The notes under the pieces: generated by a model | What the model was told of the DNA's origin: nothing | Database searches by the model: none | What the model saw: the letters and a program-made list of their open reading frames with translations, nothing else | Part shown: positions 32,090 to 41,010 of the stretch, piece by piece | Position numbering within the stretch: position 1 is the stretch's first letter | Layout of the letters: each line of letters begins with the position of its first letter | Program-made: the position numbers and the translations under genes | Source: Candidatus Pacearchaeota archaeon | GTDB lineage: Archaea > Nanobdellota > Nanobdellia > Pacearchaeales > GW2011-AR1 | DNA length: 50,550 nucleotides | Direction of reading: 5' to 3' | Assembly: GCA_018303945.1 (NCBI GenBank) | Contig: JAGVXD010000002.1 | Coordinates: 1-50,550 of the forward strand

Positions 32090-32467
32090 ATGGTGTTAAA
32101 TTTAAAAAAGATTTTCGGCAAGGGTTCAACAGAAGAGTACGTTGAAATTGACCTTAATGCAGTTCCAAACAAGGACACTAAAGTTCTTGTCAAGCCATTT
32201 GTGCTTAGACAGTATGATGACATTAATGATATTTTAAATGCCGTAAGAGAAGGATTCACAATAGCAGTTGTTGACATAAAAACCCTTAAGACTAAGGATG
32301 TAATAGAGCTTAAGCGCGCAGTTTCAAAGATAAAGAAGACGGTAGATGCAATAGAGGGCTCAATTGCCGGATTTGGAGAGAATGTTCTGATTGTAACTCC
32401 AAAGTTTGCAGAGATACACCGTGCTCCATCAGCGAAGCCCCAGAAAGTTGATTTTATTAACGAATAA
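32090..32467 (+). CDS. sepF: Cell division protein SepF
   Basis: 125 residues. The N-terminus MVLNLKKIFGKG is a likely membrane-binding amphipathic helix. The core (KVLVKPFVLRQYDDINDILNAVREGFTIAVVDIKTLKT...ELKRAVSKIKKTVDAIEGSIAGFGENVLIVTP) matches the SepF fold, with the G-x-I-A-G-F-G segment of archaeal SepF. In archaea SepF is the membrane anchor of FtsZ, whose gene is in this window (19389-20474). TATA-like ATATTTATATACTCG about 25 bases upstream gives an almost leaderless start. Confidence 0.93.
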   Translation: MVLNLKKIFGKGSTEEYVEIDLNAVPNKDTKVLVKPFVLRQYDDINDILNAVREGFTIAVVDIKTLKTKDVIELKRAVSKIKKTVDAIEGSIAGFGENVLIVTPKFAEIHRAPSAKPQKVDFINE

Positions 32468-32573
32468 TTAAGAATTTAGAGCTTTGAATATCCCCCGTTT
32501 TTCAGATTTTCAAAGCGATGCTTTGAGGACTATTCTAGGGTTTTCAAAGTCCTCAATTCTCCTATCGTTGTTG

Positions 32574-32942
32574 CTAACTCTTAGCAATAGAGAATACTGT
32601 TTTAAGAGCAACTATAATTGTAGCAGGAACAAACAAGGCTAAAAGAGCCCCAAGCGTCGCAGAGACTATTGATGCTATTCCGGTTCCAAGCACAGCCGAA
32701 TTAATGACTAGCCCAGATATCCCTGAATAGCTTACCAATACCAGAGATACAGAAGCCAGAAGAAAAGTCTGCACATTCTTGTCAGCGACAAAATATCCCA
32801 CGATTACACCAAGTATAGCCAGTATTCCTATTATCAAAGAGTTTATCTTATCACCTGCGAACACACCTAGCAAAACAGCAAGTATAACACCGACAAGAAA
32901 AGCCCTAGCAGCAACTAAATTCTCTCTAGCCCTTATAGCCAT
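32574..32942 (-). CDS. Membrane protein with about four helices
   Basis: 122 residues from ATG 32942; a TATA-like GGGTATAAATCG about 50 bases upstream of it favours this over the longer in-frame start at 33083, which would overlap the divergent promoter. Hydrophobic helices: AFLVGVILAVLLGVFAG, INSLIIGILAILGVIVGYFVA, TFLLASVSLVLVSYSG, and a long C-terminal pair (IASIVSATLGALLALFVPATIIVALKTVF). No family recognised with certainty. It is divergent from the surface protein at 33082 and both promoters fit in the 140-base gap. Confidence 0.65.
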   Translation of the reverse strand: MAIRARENLVAARAFLVGVILAVLLGVFAGDKINSLIIGILAILGVIVGYFVADKNVQTFLLASVSLVLVSYSGISGLVINSAVLGTGIASIVSATLGALLALFVPATIIVALKTVFSIAKS

Positions 32943-33081
32943 GTTAAATAGAGGAACCTCTTGTTTATTAATCCTTCCAACACGATTTATACCCCATACA
33001 AGCCTAAATAATAGTTGTACTAAATCACAGAAATATTTATAAACCATTGTAATTCTAGAATTACAACAGATAAAATTTACC

Positions 33082-35010
33082 ATGAAAACATCTTTGTTTA
33101 CACGAACGATTTTAATTTTTGTCAGTCTATTGTTTTTGGCTGCATCAGCAAGCGCAGCATTAACTTTGACTCCGGTTCAGGTTCCTAATTCAATAGCTCC
33201 AGGGCAGGATGTTCAGGTCAGATATAATATATCAAGCGATGCAAACTATACAAGTCTTGATTGGTCAGCAAGCACAACTTCAGACAGCACAAAGCTAGTC
33301 TGGAAGAATCTAGCTTCCCTCCCTATTAATATTAATGCAGGAACAACCCAAGAAATAACGGCCGTATTAAACGCAAAATCACATTCAATTGGTTCAGTTA
33401 GTGCAACACTAAGAGTAAAAAACGGGACAAATCCAGCATTCTTAGCTTCACACACCTCTTCTTTATCAATTAACGAGACATCTGGCCTGTCAGTTTCAGG
33501 CTCTCCGGCTCTATTAACTTCAAGGCAGAACGGTACTATTAATATAAATAACACGGGCAATTCAAATTCACCAATCATATTATCAACAAGCGGAGCGCTT
33601 AATCTCACTTTGTCATCAAAAACTTTGAGCATATCTCCAGGAGCATCTCAATCAGTTTTAGTTTCACCAGGTAACACAGGCGCACTTCCATTCGGAACAC
33701 ATACAGGCACTGTTTTAGTCAATCAGGGAAGTGCAAGCGCATCAACCATATTTTCCTTCCAAAAGACATTCTGCTCAAGCGGCACACAAGGCACAAACCT
33801 TTCAATATCCAGAGTAGATATAACTTCTTCAGGCGATGATGATGAAGAATGGAAGCCGCTTGATATTGTTACTATCAGAGTAAGAGTTGACAATGATGGA
33901 AATAATGACTTGAAAGATGTAGTTGTCAGACTGGGATTATTTGACGGAGCAGGAGTTAATGTAGCAAATGATTTAGACTTCAACAACAAAGATGAAGACG
34001 AGATTACCATAGACAGAATAAATGATAATGATGAAGAGACAGTAGAATTTGAATTCACAGTTCCGGGAGACATGGACACAGGAGACTACAAGCTTTCTGT
34101 AAAAGCATTCAGTGAGAAAGTAAGTGAAAACTTGCTTTGTGCAGATACTTCTTCAGATTTTGAGACAGAAAATATTTACACTACAATTTCAATAGATAGA
34201 GAAGATGAAGAAGGCAGGTTCATCAACTTTGACGATATAGATTTATCTCCAACACAGGCTACTTGCGGAGATGCAGTAACCTTAAGTGCTGATGTATTCA
34301 ACGTCGGAGAAGACGACCAGGACAGGGTAAGAGTCATATTAAGAAACAGAGAATTATCTCTTGATATGTCGCAAGAATTAAGGCAGGGGCTTGATATAGG
34401 CGATGATGACAGAATAACTTTCAGTTTTACAGTTCCTAGAAATGTACAGGACAAAGATTATACTCTTGAGCTTGATGCAGATTATGATTACAGCGGAGGA
34501 GATTATGACCAATCATTAGACGAGACTAAGAAAGTTCTTTTGACAGTCTTTGGCTGCACTCCTGGACAGCCTGTAACCGGAGCCGTTGCTTCAATTAATG
34601 CAGAGCTAGTTTCAGATGAGGTATTAGCAGGAAAAGAACTATTAGTAAGAGCAAAATTGACAAATCTAGCTAACCAGACAACTACTTTTGTTGTTAGCCC
34701 TAAAGGTTATGAATCATGGGCAGATTTAACAAGAACGTCAGACAGACTTGTCACACTTCGCACAGGAGAAAGCAAGGATATAACATTTACATTTGATGTA
34801 AATGAAGATGTAACAGGAGAGCAGACATTCACAATTGAAGCAAGCAATGGAAACAGAGCCCAGACACAGGAAGTTGCCGTTGAGTTCGCAGAAGAGAGAG
34901 CAAGAAGCGATGTATTTTCAGACAATAAGCTGATATGGGTAATTGGGATAGTTAATATAATCCTTATCATTCTTATTATAGTAGTAGCAATAAAGATTTC
35001 ACAGAGATAA
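33082..35010 (+). CDS. Large secreted Ig-like surface protein with C-terminal anchor
   Basis: 642 residues. A signal peptide (TRTILIFVSLLFLAASASA, about 8-26) is followed by beta-sandwich, CARDB-like domains (QVRYNISSDANYTSLDW..., then two repeats around 240-350 and 390-480 with EEWKPLDIVTIRVRVDNDGNNDLKDVVVRLGL and DAVTLSADVFNVGEDDQDRVRVILRN). It is rich in Asp and Glu (D-D-D-E-E). The end has one hydrophobic helix (LIWVIGIVNIILIILIIVVAI) and a basic KISQR, the layout of surface-anchored or sortase-processed proteins. TATA box ATATTTATAAACC is about 40 bases upstream. Two genes downstream is the archaeosortase. Confidence 0.75.
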   Translation: MKTSLFTRTILIFVSLLFLAASASAALTLTPVQVPNSIAPGQDVQVRYNISSDANYTSLDWSASTTSDSTKLVWKNLASLPININAGTTQEITAVLNAKSHSIGSVSATLRVKNGTNPAFLASHTSSLSINETSGLSVSGSPALLTSRQNGTININNTGNSNSPIILSTSGALNLTLSSKTLSISPGASQSVLVSPGNTGALPFGTHTGTVLVNQGSASASTIFSFQKTFCSSGTQGTNLSISRVDITSSGDDDEEWKPLDIVTIRVRVDNDGNNDLKDVVVRLGLFDGAGVNVANDLDFNNKDEDEITIDRINDNDEETVEFEFTVPGDMDTGDYKLSVKAFSEKVSENLLCADTSSDFETENIYTTISIDREDEEGRFINFDDIDLSPTQATCGDAVTLSADVFNVGEDDQDRVRVILRNRELSLDMSQELRQGLDIGDDDRITFSFTVPRNVQDKDYTLELDADYDYSGGDYDQSLDETKKVLLTVFGCTPGQPVTGAVASINAELVSDEVLAGKELLVRAKLTNLANQTTTFVVSPKGYESWADLTRTSDRLVTLRTGESKDITFTFDVNEDVTGEQTFTIEASNGNRAQTQEVAVEFAEERARSDVFSDNKLIWVIGIVNIILIILIIVVAIKISQR

Positions 35011-35027
35011 GTTTATTCTCATAAAAA

Positions 35028-35396
35028 ATGAAAATCATAGACAAAATAGAAATAGAAAAAAAGAATACATTAAGGCGAAAAGAGCTAATAGAAATTATAA
35101 ATCCTTTTGTCGAGAAGGCATTTGGAAAAGGATACAGAGGAGATTATATTCCTTATTATGATAATATTATTATTGGTAAGGATAATGAATGTCAGTTAAT
35201 GCTTATTTCTGATGGATCCAACGGTGTAGGACATTTCAATTTTGATATTGCAGGCAAGGAAATAGATAAGAATGAAAGAGATGGAAGCGTAATTACTGTA
35301 AGGCCGGAATATAGAAATCAGGCAGAAGAATATGCAAGATTTTACGAGCAAGAATTTAAAAAAGAGGTAACCCTCGTTCTCAATTTATATGCATAA
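35028..35396 (+). CDS. Hypothetical protein, 122 residues
   Basis: No family recognised. No signal or membrane helix. A charged N-terminal helix (IIDKIEIEKKNTLRRKELIEIINPFVEKAFGK) leads to a beta segment (DYIPYYDNIIIGKDNECQLMLISDGSNGVGHFNFDIAGKEI) and a final helix (YRNQAEEYARFYEQEFKKEV). It starts 17 bases after the surface-protein stop and is followed by the archaeosortase gene, so the three may be cotranscribed. Confidence 0.6.
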   Translation: MKIIDKIEIEKKNTLRRKELIEIINPFVEKAFGKGYRGDYIPYYDNIIIGKDNECQLMLISDGSNGVGHFNFDIAGKEIDKNERDGSVITVRPEYRNQAEEYARFYEQEFKKEVTLVLNLYA

Positions 35397-35432
35397 CGCT
35401 AAATTCTTAAACTTGTCTTAATTCTTCATTTG

Positions 35433-35993
35433 ATGGAGCAGAGACGCATTTTAGGCATTTTGTCTAGATATATTATATTACTTATCTTTGCTCTGGGAAA
35501 TCTTAAATTAATATATATTATATTCACGCCTCTCACCATATACCCAGTATATTGGATTCTAAGTTTAATATATGATGATGTTCTTTTAGTCCAGCAAAAT
35601 TCCCTGATTTTAAGTTCTATTGAGATAGAACTGGTTGCAGCGTGCATTGCGGGTTCAGCTTATTATCTTCTTTTCTTCCTCAATCTCTCAACACCAATGA
35701 GAAAACGTCAGAGAATCTTATCTTTAATATTTTTAATATCCTCATTTCTAATAGTTAATATTATCAGGATAGTTTCATTCTCAATATTCTACGCAGAAAG
35801 TCTCAATGTAGAGAGAATTCACGTTTTCTTCTGGTATTTAGTCAGTACATTTCTGGTTGTATTCATCTGGTTTTCTTCAGTTAAGCTTTTTTCAGTTGAA
35901 TCACTTCCAGTTTATACCGATTTAAGTTTCATCATGAAGAGTATACTGCCGGGAAAAACAAAACCTAAAGTCTTTAAACTAAAAAATACATAA
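35433..35993 (+). CDS. Archaeosortase family protein (pacearchaeosortase type)
   Basis: 186 residues from ATG 35433 (TTG 35430 is adjacent). Exosortases/archaeosortases are multi-spanning membrane transpeptidases that cut C-terminal sorting signals and attach proteins to lipid. The expected residues are visible in order: Cys in ELVAACIAGSAYYLLFFL, Arg in FLIVNIIRIVSFSIFYA, and His in VERIHVFFWYLVSTF, spaced as in the family. About five membrane helices. The length and sequence style fit the small DPANN form. A plausible substrate is the anchored protein at 33082-35010, by neighbourhood only. Confidence 0.82.
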   Translation: MEQRRILGILSRYIILLIFALGNLKLIYIIFTPLTIYPVYWILSLIYDDVLLVQQNSLILSSIEIELVAACIAGSAYYLLFFLNLSTPMRKRQRILSLIFLISSFLIVNIIRIVSFSIFYAESLNVERIHVFFWYLVSTFLVVFIWFSSVKLFSVESLPVYTDLSFIMKSILPGKTKPKVFKLKNT

Positions 35994-35999
35994 TAACGC

Positions 36000-36623
36000 A
36001 TGATTGATTCACTCTTAGACATTCTTTTCAGGAGCGATACTGCACTCCAGTCTTTCACAGAATCCTATGGTTTAGGAGTTTACATCATTCTCTTTCTTAT
36101 AATTTTCTTTGAGACAGGAGTGGTAGTCACTCCATTTCTTCCGGGTGACTCGCTTCTTTTTGCAGCAGGCACTCTTGCTTCTTTTGGAACTTTAAACTTC
36201 TGGATAATGGTAGGTTTAATCTCTTGTGCTGCAATAATAGGGGATAGCGTCAATTACTTGATAGGCAGAACTATCGGAAAGCGTTTTGTCTTTAAACCCG
36301 GAGCTTTCATACTCAAAGAAGAGTATTACAATAAAACTATATCTTTTTATGAAAAACACGGAGGCAAAACTATATTTCTGGCAAGGTTCATTCCAATAAT
36401 CCGTACATTCGCTCCCTTCGTGGCTGGAGCCGCAAGAATGAATTATCAGAGATTTGCATATTATAATGTAGTTGGAGGGATAATCTGGACATTGGCTTTT
36501 GTAGGGGCAGGTTATCTTTTCGGGACTATTCCTCTTGTGCAGGAGAACTTCTCTCTTGTTGTTTTGGCAATAATATTCATCTCTTTAATACCATTATTCT
36601 GGGCAGCAGTTAGAAGAAAATGA
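36000..36623 (+). CDS. DedA family membrane protein
   Basis: 207 residues. DedA-type proteins are flippases or transporters of phospholipid or undecaprenyl/polyprenyl phosphate. Hallmarks: FFETGVVVTPFLPGDSLLFAAGTLAS, IGDSVNYLIGRTIGKRF, and FLARFIPIIRTFAPFVAGAARMNYQRFAYYNVVGGIIWTLAFVGAGYLFG. Four to six helices. It begins seven bases after the archaeosortase stop, probably the same transcript, which is compatible with lipid-linked surface protein modification. Confidence 0.9.
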   Translation: MIDSLLDILFRSDTALQSFTESYGLGVYIILFLIIFFETGVVVTPFLPGDSLLFAAGTLASFGTLNFWIMVGLISCAAIIGDSVNYLIGRTIGKRFVFKPGAFILKEEYYNKTISFYEKHGGKTIFLARFIPIIRTFAPFVAGAARMNYQRFAYYNVVGGIIWTLAFVGAGYLFGTIPLVQENFSLVVLAIIFISLIPLFWAAVRRK

Positions 36624-37259
36624 TTACTCTCCAACTGATTTTTTCCTTTCTTTAGCATTTGCCAAAGTCTCAATAATGAATTTTTCTACTGCAGGAAGCA
36701 TCTCGCATGACGATATAGATATTACATGGCAGTTGTTATTCTTGACTATTGATGTATTTCTGCCTTCCTGCATAAGTATTACAATATTATTAGGATGAGT
36801 ATCACAGGTAACATAAGGTACATTGCTTACATTGGCAAAAGCTATATCTGGAGCGCCCGCTTTTGTAGTAAGCAGATTGCTTCCCAAGAAGGAAGATAAT
36901 GTCTGGGGAGCGAATGAAATATCCTCACACTGCGATAAGCCGCTTGAATTAATGCTTATGTAAACTGGTCTGTCTTTATAAAATGCAATATCTCCTTCAA
37001 GGGGAACTTTATTAGTTCTTGGGTCATTTCTTAGATATATATTTGCTTTGTAAACTTGGCCTTCATCCTTGAAATAGTAAATATGATGATAAACAATTAT
37101 ATCTCCATACGCTTCCTTGGAAAATACAAGATTCTTGTATTCTATTGTTCCCCATGAATTGAACAGGTAGTATGATATTATGAATACTGTCGCAAGAACT
37201 GCCAAACCCCACGCCATCATCTTCCACGATGTTTTTTTTTCTTTAGTTTTTTTTGCCAT
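36624..37259 (-). CDS. Membrane-anchored extracytoplasmic protein (paralogue 1)
   Basis: 211 residues. One N-terminal helix (MAWGLAVLATVFIISYYLF, about 14-32) after a Lys-rich start, then an ectodomain. The C-terminal part (NTSIVKNNNCHVISISSCEMLPAVEKFIIETLA) parallels that of the neighbour at 37297-37848 (YEENSCVFIDGDMRAVDAFIYRVLG), and both share a D-R/K-P-V-Y-I-S segment. The gene abuts the convergent DedA gene at one base. No known family; surface location is inferred. Confidence 0.7.
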   Translation of the reverse strand: MAKKTKEKKTSWKMMAWGLAVLATVFIISYYLFNSWGTIEYKNLVFSKEAYGDIIVYHHIYYFKDEGQVYKANIYLRNDPRTNKVPLEGDIAFYKDRPVYISINSSGLSQCEDISFAPQTLSSFLGSNLLTTKAGAPDIAFANVSNVPYVTCDTHPNNIVILMQEGRNTSIVKNNNCHVISISSCEMLPAVEKFIIETLANAKERKKSVGE

Positions 37260-37296
37260 TTAAATATTTGTTATATAAGTTTAAAAGCTTTGCCAA

Positions 37297-37848
37297 TTAT
37301 ATTATGCCAAGTACTCTATATATAAACGCATCAACCGCCCTCATATCTCCATCAATAAAAACACATGAATTTTCTTCATAAACTCTATTGCTTTCATTGA
37401 CTCTCCATATTATCATATTTTCACTGCAGTTCTTTTCAGGAAGATTTTTCTCGCATGCGCCATAGCACGCCCCCTGCACTCTAGAAGCATAAGCCCCAAG
37501 AGTATTTGTAATCTCTATCATCGCTTGCTCGCTTTCAGAGCTGATATATACTGGTTTCCCGGAATAATCTTCAATTATTTTCGTGCTATCTATGGAGATA
37601 TTCATTACTTCTTCAGGAGAGTTTCTAAATATTAATTGCTTTCCATCACGGTTTATAATCCACCCATCTCCATACGCCTTTCCTTCTCCTTCCGCTATTT
37701 CTTGTATGTCATTAGTATTTCCTCCAAAAGAGAGAAAGGCATATCCAGCACTGCTTCCAACGAGAAGAAGAAGCATAAGGACTACAATAATCTTATTTCT
37801 GCTTCTTTCCTTGTTTATTTTCTCTTCAGGGCTTATTATTCTTCTCAT
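37297..37848 (-). CDS. Membrane-anchored extracytoplasmic protein (paralogue 2)
   Basis: 183 residues. N-terminal helix (IIVVLMLLLLVGSSAGYAF, about 20-38) preceded by a basic segment. The ectodomain has about five cysteines (GACYGACEKNLPEKNC; ENSCVF) and shares KPVYISSES and the terminal C-x-V-x-I-x-G-D-M-x-A-V-D-A-F-I-Y-R-V-L motif with the gene 37 bases downstream. The pair is likely one transcript. The upstream space to 37949 holds no gene apart from the S-layer gene end. Confidence 0.7.
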   Translation of the reverse strand: MRRIISPEEKINKERSRNKIIVVLMLLLLVGSSAGYAFLSFGGNTNDIQEIAEGEGKAYGDGWIINRDGKQLIFRNSPEEVMNISIDSTKIIEDYSGKPVYISSESEQAMIEITNTLGAYASRVQGACYGACEKNLPEKNCSENMIIWRVNESNRVYEENSCVFIDGDMRAVDAFIYRVLGII

Positions 37849-37948
37849 ATAAAATTCTAGTCTGCATAGTTTAAAAATCTGTCTCTGACAGTTAAAGAAA
37901 TAGAATAAAATAAAAAAAAGAAAAATAGAAAGGAATAACCCTTTCTAT

Positions 37949-40609
37949 TTATTGTGACGTGTTTGTTGTAGTGCTTTCAGTTACTACACTAGCTGATGTT
38001 GCGCTTGTACCCTTGTACTTCTTGCCTGCCATTATATCGACAGTCTGTGTAGTTAGGTATTTTGCTGCATTAGCAGTGTCTTGAGCGTGGTATCCTGCAA
38101 CTAGAGTTGCAACCTTGCCTCCCGTTCTTGAGAACGTTTGGATCAAGAATGAACCTGCTCCGACACCAGTGCTTTGCTCAAAGCTGGCACCGCATCCGGC
38201 ACCGCCCAGCAATTCTGCAGCAAGTGTGTTTACGCAACTTCCGCCAACAACGATAAGGTTCTTGCTTGCGACTTGTGCAACTTCAGTATCCTTTACAAGG
38301 ATTGAACCGAGTTCTTTTACAACTCCTGTTCCTGTAGTGCCCGTATCACCGCCAGTTATCTCCGCAGCTTTTTCCGCAACATAAATGTTTGCGAATGCCT
38401 GCTCATCAGGATAGCTTATTATAGCTGATTTCTGATCAGAGTCTGAAGAATCAACAAGACCAACAGTACCATATAGGTCTGCTTCCTTTGTCTTCTTGCT
38501 GTCGCTTGCTAGAGATATAGCATCCCAAGTAGCATCTCCCTGCCACGATCTGATAACATCATTGACTCCAATTCCATCGTCGCCTGTTGCTCCCGGTTCG
38601 AGAGTAACAACAACTGCATGGTATTGTGCATTGTCGTCTTTTTCTTCAAAGATAACGATTGCAGGGTCAAGGATTAACGCACCGCCAGTTTCAGAGCTTC
38701 TCAAATAGACGTTAGTCTCGTTGACAGTTCCTGTACCGCGTAGAGCGTATGTCAGAGCACCTATAGTTAAGTTAACTTCACTGTTAGTGGAAGAGTTTAA
38801 TGTACCTGTTCCTGCACCACTTATTGTCCAGTTTCCAGAAATGGTAGCTAGATTTACAAATGTAGTGTCAGTGTAACCATCTCCATCAGGGAACTTTAAG
38901 TTAGACAAAACTGTTCCAGCAGCATCCCAATTATTTATATCTATTGTAACTGGTTCGTAGAACGCTAACTTTGCTCCTTTAGATGTTTTGATAGTTGGAT
39001 ACACAACCATATCGGCTGTAGCCGTACTATCTGGATAGTTCAATCGTACGAAGTTTGAGTCGTCTGACGGCGTGCCGTTATAGACTATATTGTACGATTT
39101 TCCTCCTACAACAACAGTTCCAGTGCCTTCAGATGAAAGTGTTCCTTCAATGGTATCTCCGGTAAGGACATCCGTAAAGGTGACCTTATCCTGGTTATAT
39201 CCAGTTGTTTGGTTAGTAACAGTTGTCAACTTAAGCATATGACCACTCTCCTCATTTCCAACAACGACATAGTCGTTCTTGAAAACTTTTGTTCTTTCGC
39301 TGACTGTGATGTTATGTCCATCACTGTCATGCTGAAGTTGGATAACATTGGTCAAGTTTCTTGCGAACTGTATTGTCTTTTCATTTGCACCATTTGCAGT
39401 AAATGTTACCTGTACTTTATCATCGCCGCTGTTGGATATTTTAATATCTTCACGGGCAGTGCTATTTTGAGGTATATTTAGACTTGAAAAGTCAAGCTTG
39501 AAGGTAGCAAAGACAGGGTCATTAAATGTCTGTCCAGGCTTTACCGCATCGCTATCTGAATTAGGGGCATAGACGCTTACAGTTATTTTAGTTGTGCCAG
39601 TACTCAAAGTTGCGTTACTGAATGTAACTTTTGTTCCATCAATAACTTTTGAGTCTTCGCCAACTGCTACTGCACTTCCGTCAGTCAAGGTTAATTTTTC
39701 TGCGCCTGCAATTACCGATGCGGACAACTTTAAGTTTGTCTCATCAGCATTTGTGACTGCAACTGTAATGCCTTGTACTTTCTTTGAAGCGTTTTCATTA
39801 ATCTCTTTCGTTTCGCTGTTTCCATCAGAATCTGTAACCTTAACGGTTGCAGCAGTATCTGATGCAGAGACTAATTCAACAGTGTACTCTTTTCCTCCAA
39901 TAATTACTTTGGATGAAGGAGTATCGCTGCTTAAGCTTACTTTTTCAGCAGTCTTCAGCAATACTAGATTTGTAGAATCTGTTGCAGAAGCAACAGTATA
40001 TTTCTGACCAAAGAGCTTTATGTCTGCTCCTTTGCTATCAGCATGTGTGAAGTTTACTGCTTTGTTGAAAGTAACTGTGGCGTTATAGATGTAGTTTGCA
40101 GTTGAAGTTGACGTTGCAAGTCCGAAGTCAGGATCATCTGAGCTTGTTGGTTGCTTTGCAAACGTAACTTGAGGATTAGATCCTATATCAAGTGTTTGAG
40201 TATAGGTCGCATCCGTGTTTCCAGAAAATGAGCCAGTCGCTAGAACAGTAGGTAATTCTGTCTTTGTTAAGACAGTCTTAACCGAGTTCAATGAATCGTT
40301 CACATAGATTTTAGTCCCTGTGAACAATGGAGCGGCTTCGCCTGTTACTGAGGTTGTTGTTGTTGAGCTTCCAGTAGTCGCTGTCTGTTTAGCAAGAGCA
40401 ACCTGTAGGTTGTTCGTGATGTCAACTGTCGCATAAACGTCAATGTCTGCTCCAGGCAAACTTCCAACAACTACTGCTACATCAGCATTGCCACTCTTTA
40501 CGAATGGAGCTGGATAATTAACAGCAGCTGCAAGTGCAACTGTTGAGCTTAACATGACTGCGCCAGTCAACACAGACGCAATTTTCTTAAAAGCGTATTT
40601 CATTTTCAT
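37949..40609 (-). CDS. S-layer protein
   Basis: 886 residues. It carries a signal peptide (IASVLTGAVMLSSTVALAAA, about 10-30) and begins the mature part with NYPAPFVKSGNADVAVVVGSLPGADIDVYATVDI, the start pattern of S-layer proteins from methanogens and DPANN archaea. The C-terminal part (NLIVVGGSCVNTLAAELLG...CGASF...GKVATLVAGYHAQDTANAAKYLTTQ) matches the S-layer C-terminal domain. It is rich in Thr, Ser, Val and Asp, with few lysines and only two cysteines. It forms the main cell wall lattice. Starts at 40609 and 40603 are both possible; an SD-like AAAGGGGG lies about 10 bases upstream. Confidence 0.93.
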   Translation of the reverse strand: MKMKYAFKKIASVLTGAVMLSSTVALAAAVNYPAPFVKSGNADVAVVVGSLPGADIDVYATVDITNNLQVALAKQTATTGSSTTTTSVTGEAAPLFTGTKIYVNDSLNSVKTVLTKTELPTVLATGSFSGNTDATYTQTLDIGSNPQVTFAKQPTSSDDPDFGLATSTSTANYIYNATVTFNKAVNFTHADSKGADIKLFGQKYTVASATDSTNLVLLKTAEKVSLSSDTPSSKVIIGGKEYTVELVSASDTAATVKVTDSDGNSETKEINENASKKVQGITVAVTNADETNLKLSASVIAGAEKLTLTDGSAVAVGEDSKVIDGTKVTFSNATLSTGTTKITVSVYAPNSDSDAVKPGQTFNDPVFATFKLDFSSLNIPQNSTAREDIKISNSGDDKVQVTFTANGANEKTIQFARNLTNVIQLQHDSDGHNITVSERTKVFKNDYVVVGNEESGHMLKLTTVTNQTTGYNQDKVTFTDVLTGDTIEGTLSSEGTGTVVVGGKSYNIVYNGTPSDDSNFVRLNYPDSTATADMVVYPTIKTSKGAKLAFYEPVTIDINNWDAAGTVLSNLKFPDGDGYTDTTFVNLATISGNWTISGAGTGTLNSSTNSEVNLTIGALTYALRGTGTVNETNVYLRSSETGGALILDPAIVIFEEKDDNAQYHAVVVTLEPGATGDDGIGVNDVIRSWQGDATWDAISLASDSKKTKEADLYGTVGLVDSSDSDQKSAIISYPDEQAFANIYVAEKAAEITGGDTGTTGTGVVKELGSILVKDTEVAQVASKNLIVVGGSCVNTLAAELLGGAGCGASFEQSTGVGAGSFLIQTFSRTGGKVATLVAGYHAQDTANAAKYLTTQTVDIMAGKKYKGTSATSASVVTESTTTNTSQ

Positions 40610-40615
40610 TTCTTA

Positions 40616-40775
40616 TAAACCCCCTTTCAGCTTTTGTTCACTAGTGGCAATCCCGCAGGATTCCTCCCAGAGGAGGCCGTTATATATTGACAGCCCGCCA
40701 GCTCACTACATTCTTCTCGAATGTAGCGGAACTCTAAGCTTTTAGAGTAATTCATCATATTGATTTTGCTTTAAA
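40616..40775 (-). promoter_or_regulatory. S-layer promoter and leader with four tandem hairpins
   Basis: Upstream of the S-layer start the minus-strand mRNA can form four adjacent hairpins, given here by + coordinates: 40731-40737/40742-40748 (7 bp, loop GCTT), 40706-40713/40719-40726 (8 bp), 40663-40667/40672-40676 (CCTCC/GGAGG), and 40649-40653/40658-40662 (AATCC/GGATT). A TATA-like TTTTTAAAGC (about 40767-40776) would make a leader of roughly 130 nt. A second TATA-like TATATAACGG (40677-40686) is inside. Long structured leaders are uncommon in this window. Confidence 0.5.
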
Positions 40776-40914
40776 AAGCTTTCCCCTCACCCTGTGTTTA
40801 ACGAATTTAATCACCATTAGCTATATAATTGATTTATAAACCTTTCGGTGTTACTATAAGTGAAGACAAAACTGGAAAAACCTTAATACGAACTCCTAAG
40901 GAAATAAAAAACAG

Positions 40915-40987
40915 ATATATGTTATTTAATTACATATATTAAACGACGAAACATATATATATACTATAATATAATATACATATATGT
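40915..40987. promoter_or_regulatory. Repeated ACATATAT half-sites upstream of the winged-helix gene
   Basis: ATATATGT (40915-40922) and ACATATAT (40932-40939) are inverted with a 9-base spacer; ACATATAT recurs at 40951-40958 and as the palindrome ACATATATGT at 40978-40987. They lie just upstream of the winged-helix gene at 41011 and about 300 bases from the divergent S-layer start. This could be an operator for autoregulation, although simple AT-rich sequence is the alternative. Confidence 0.4.
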
Positions 40988-41010
40988 GTTAAAGCACTAG
41001 ATATAATAAA

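Noticed and set aside
39209-40007. Open frames on the plus strand within the S-layer gene
   Set aside because: They are shadows of the long Thr/Val/Asp-rich minus-strand gene, with compositions unlike real proteins here. The same applies to plus-strand frames within 2299-7562.
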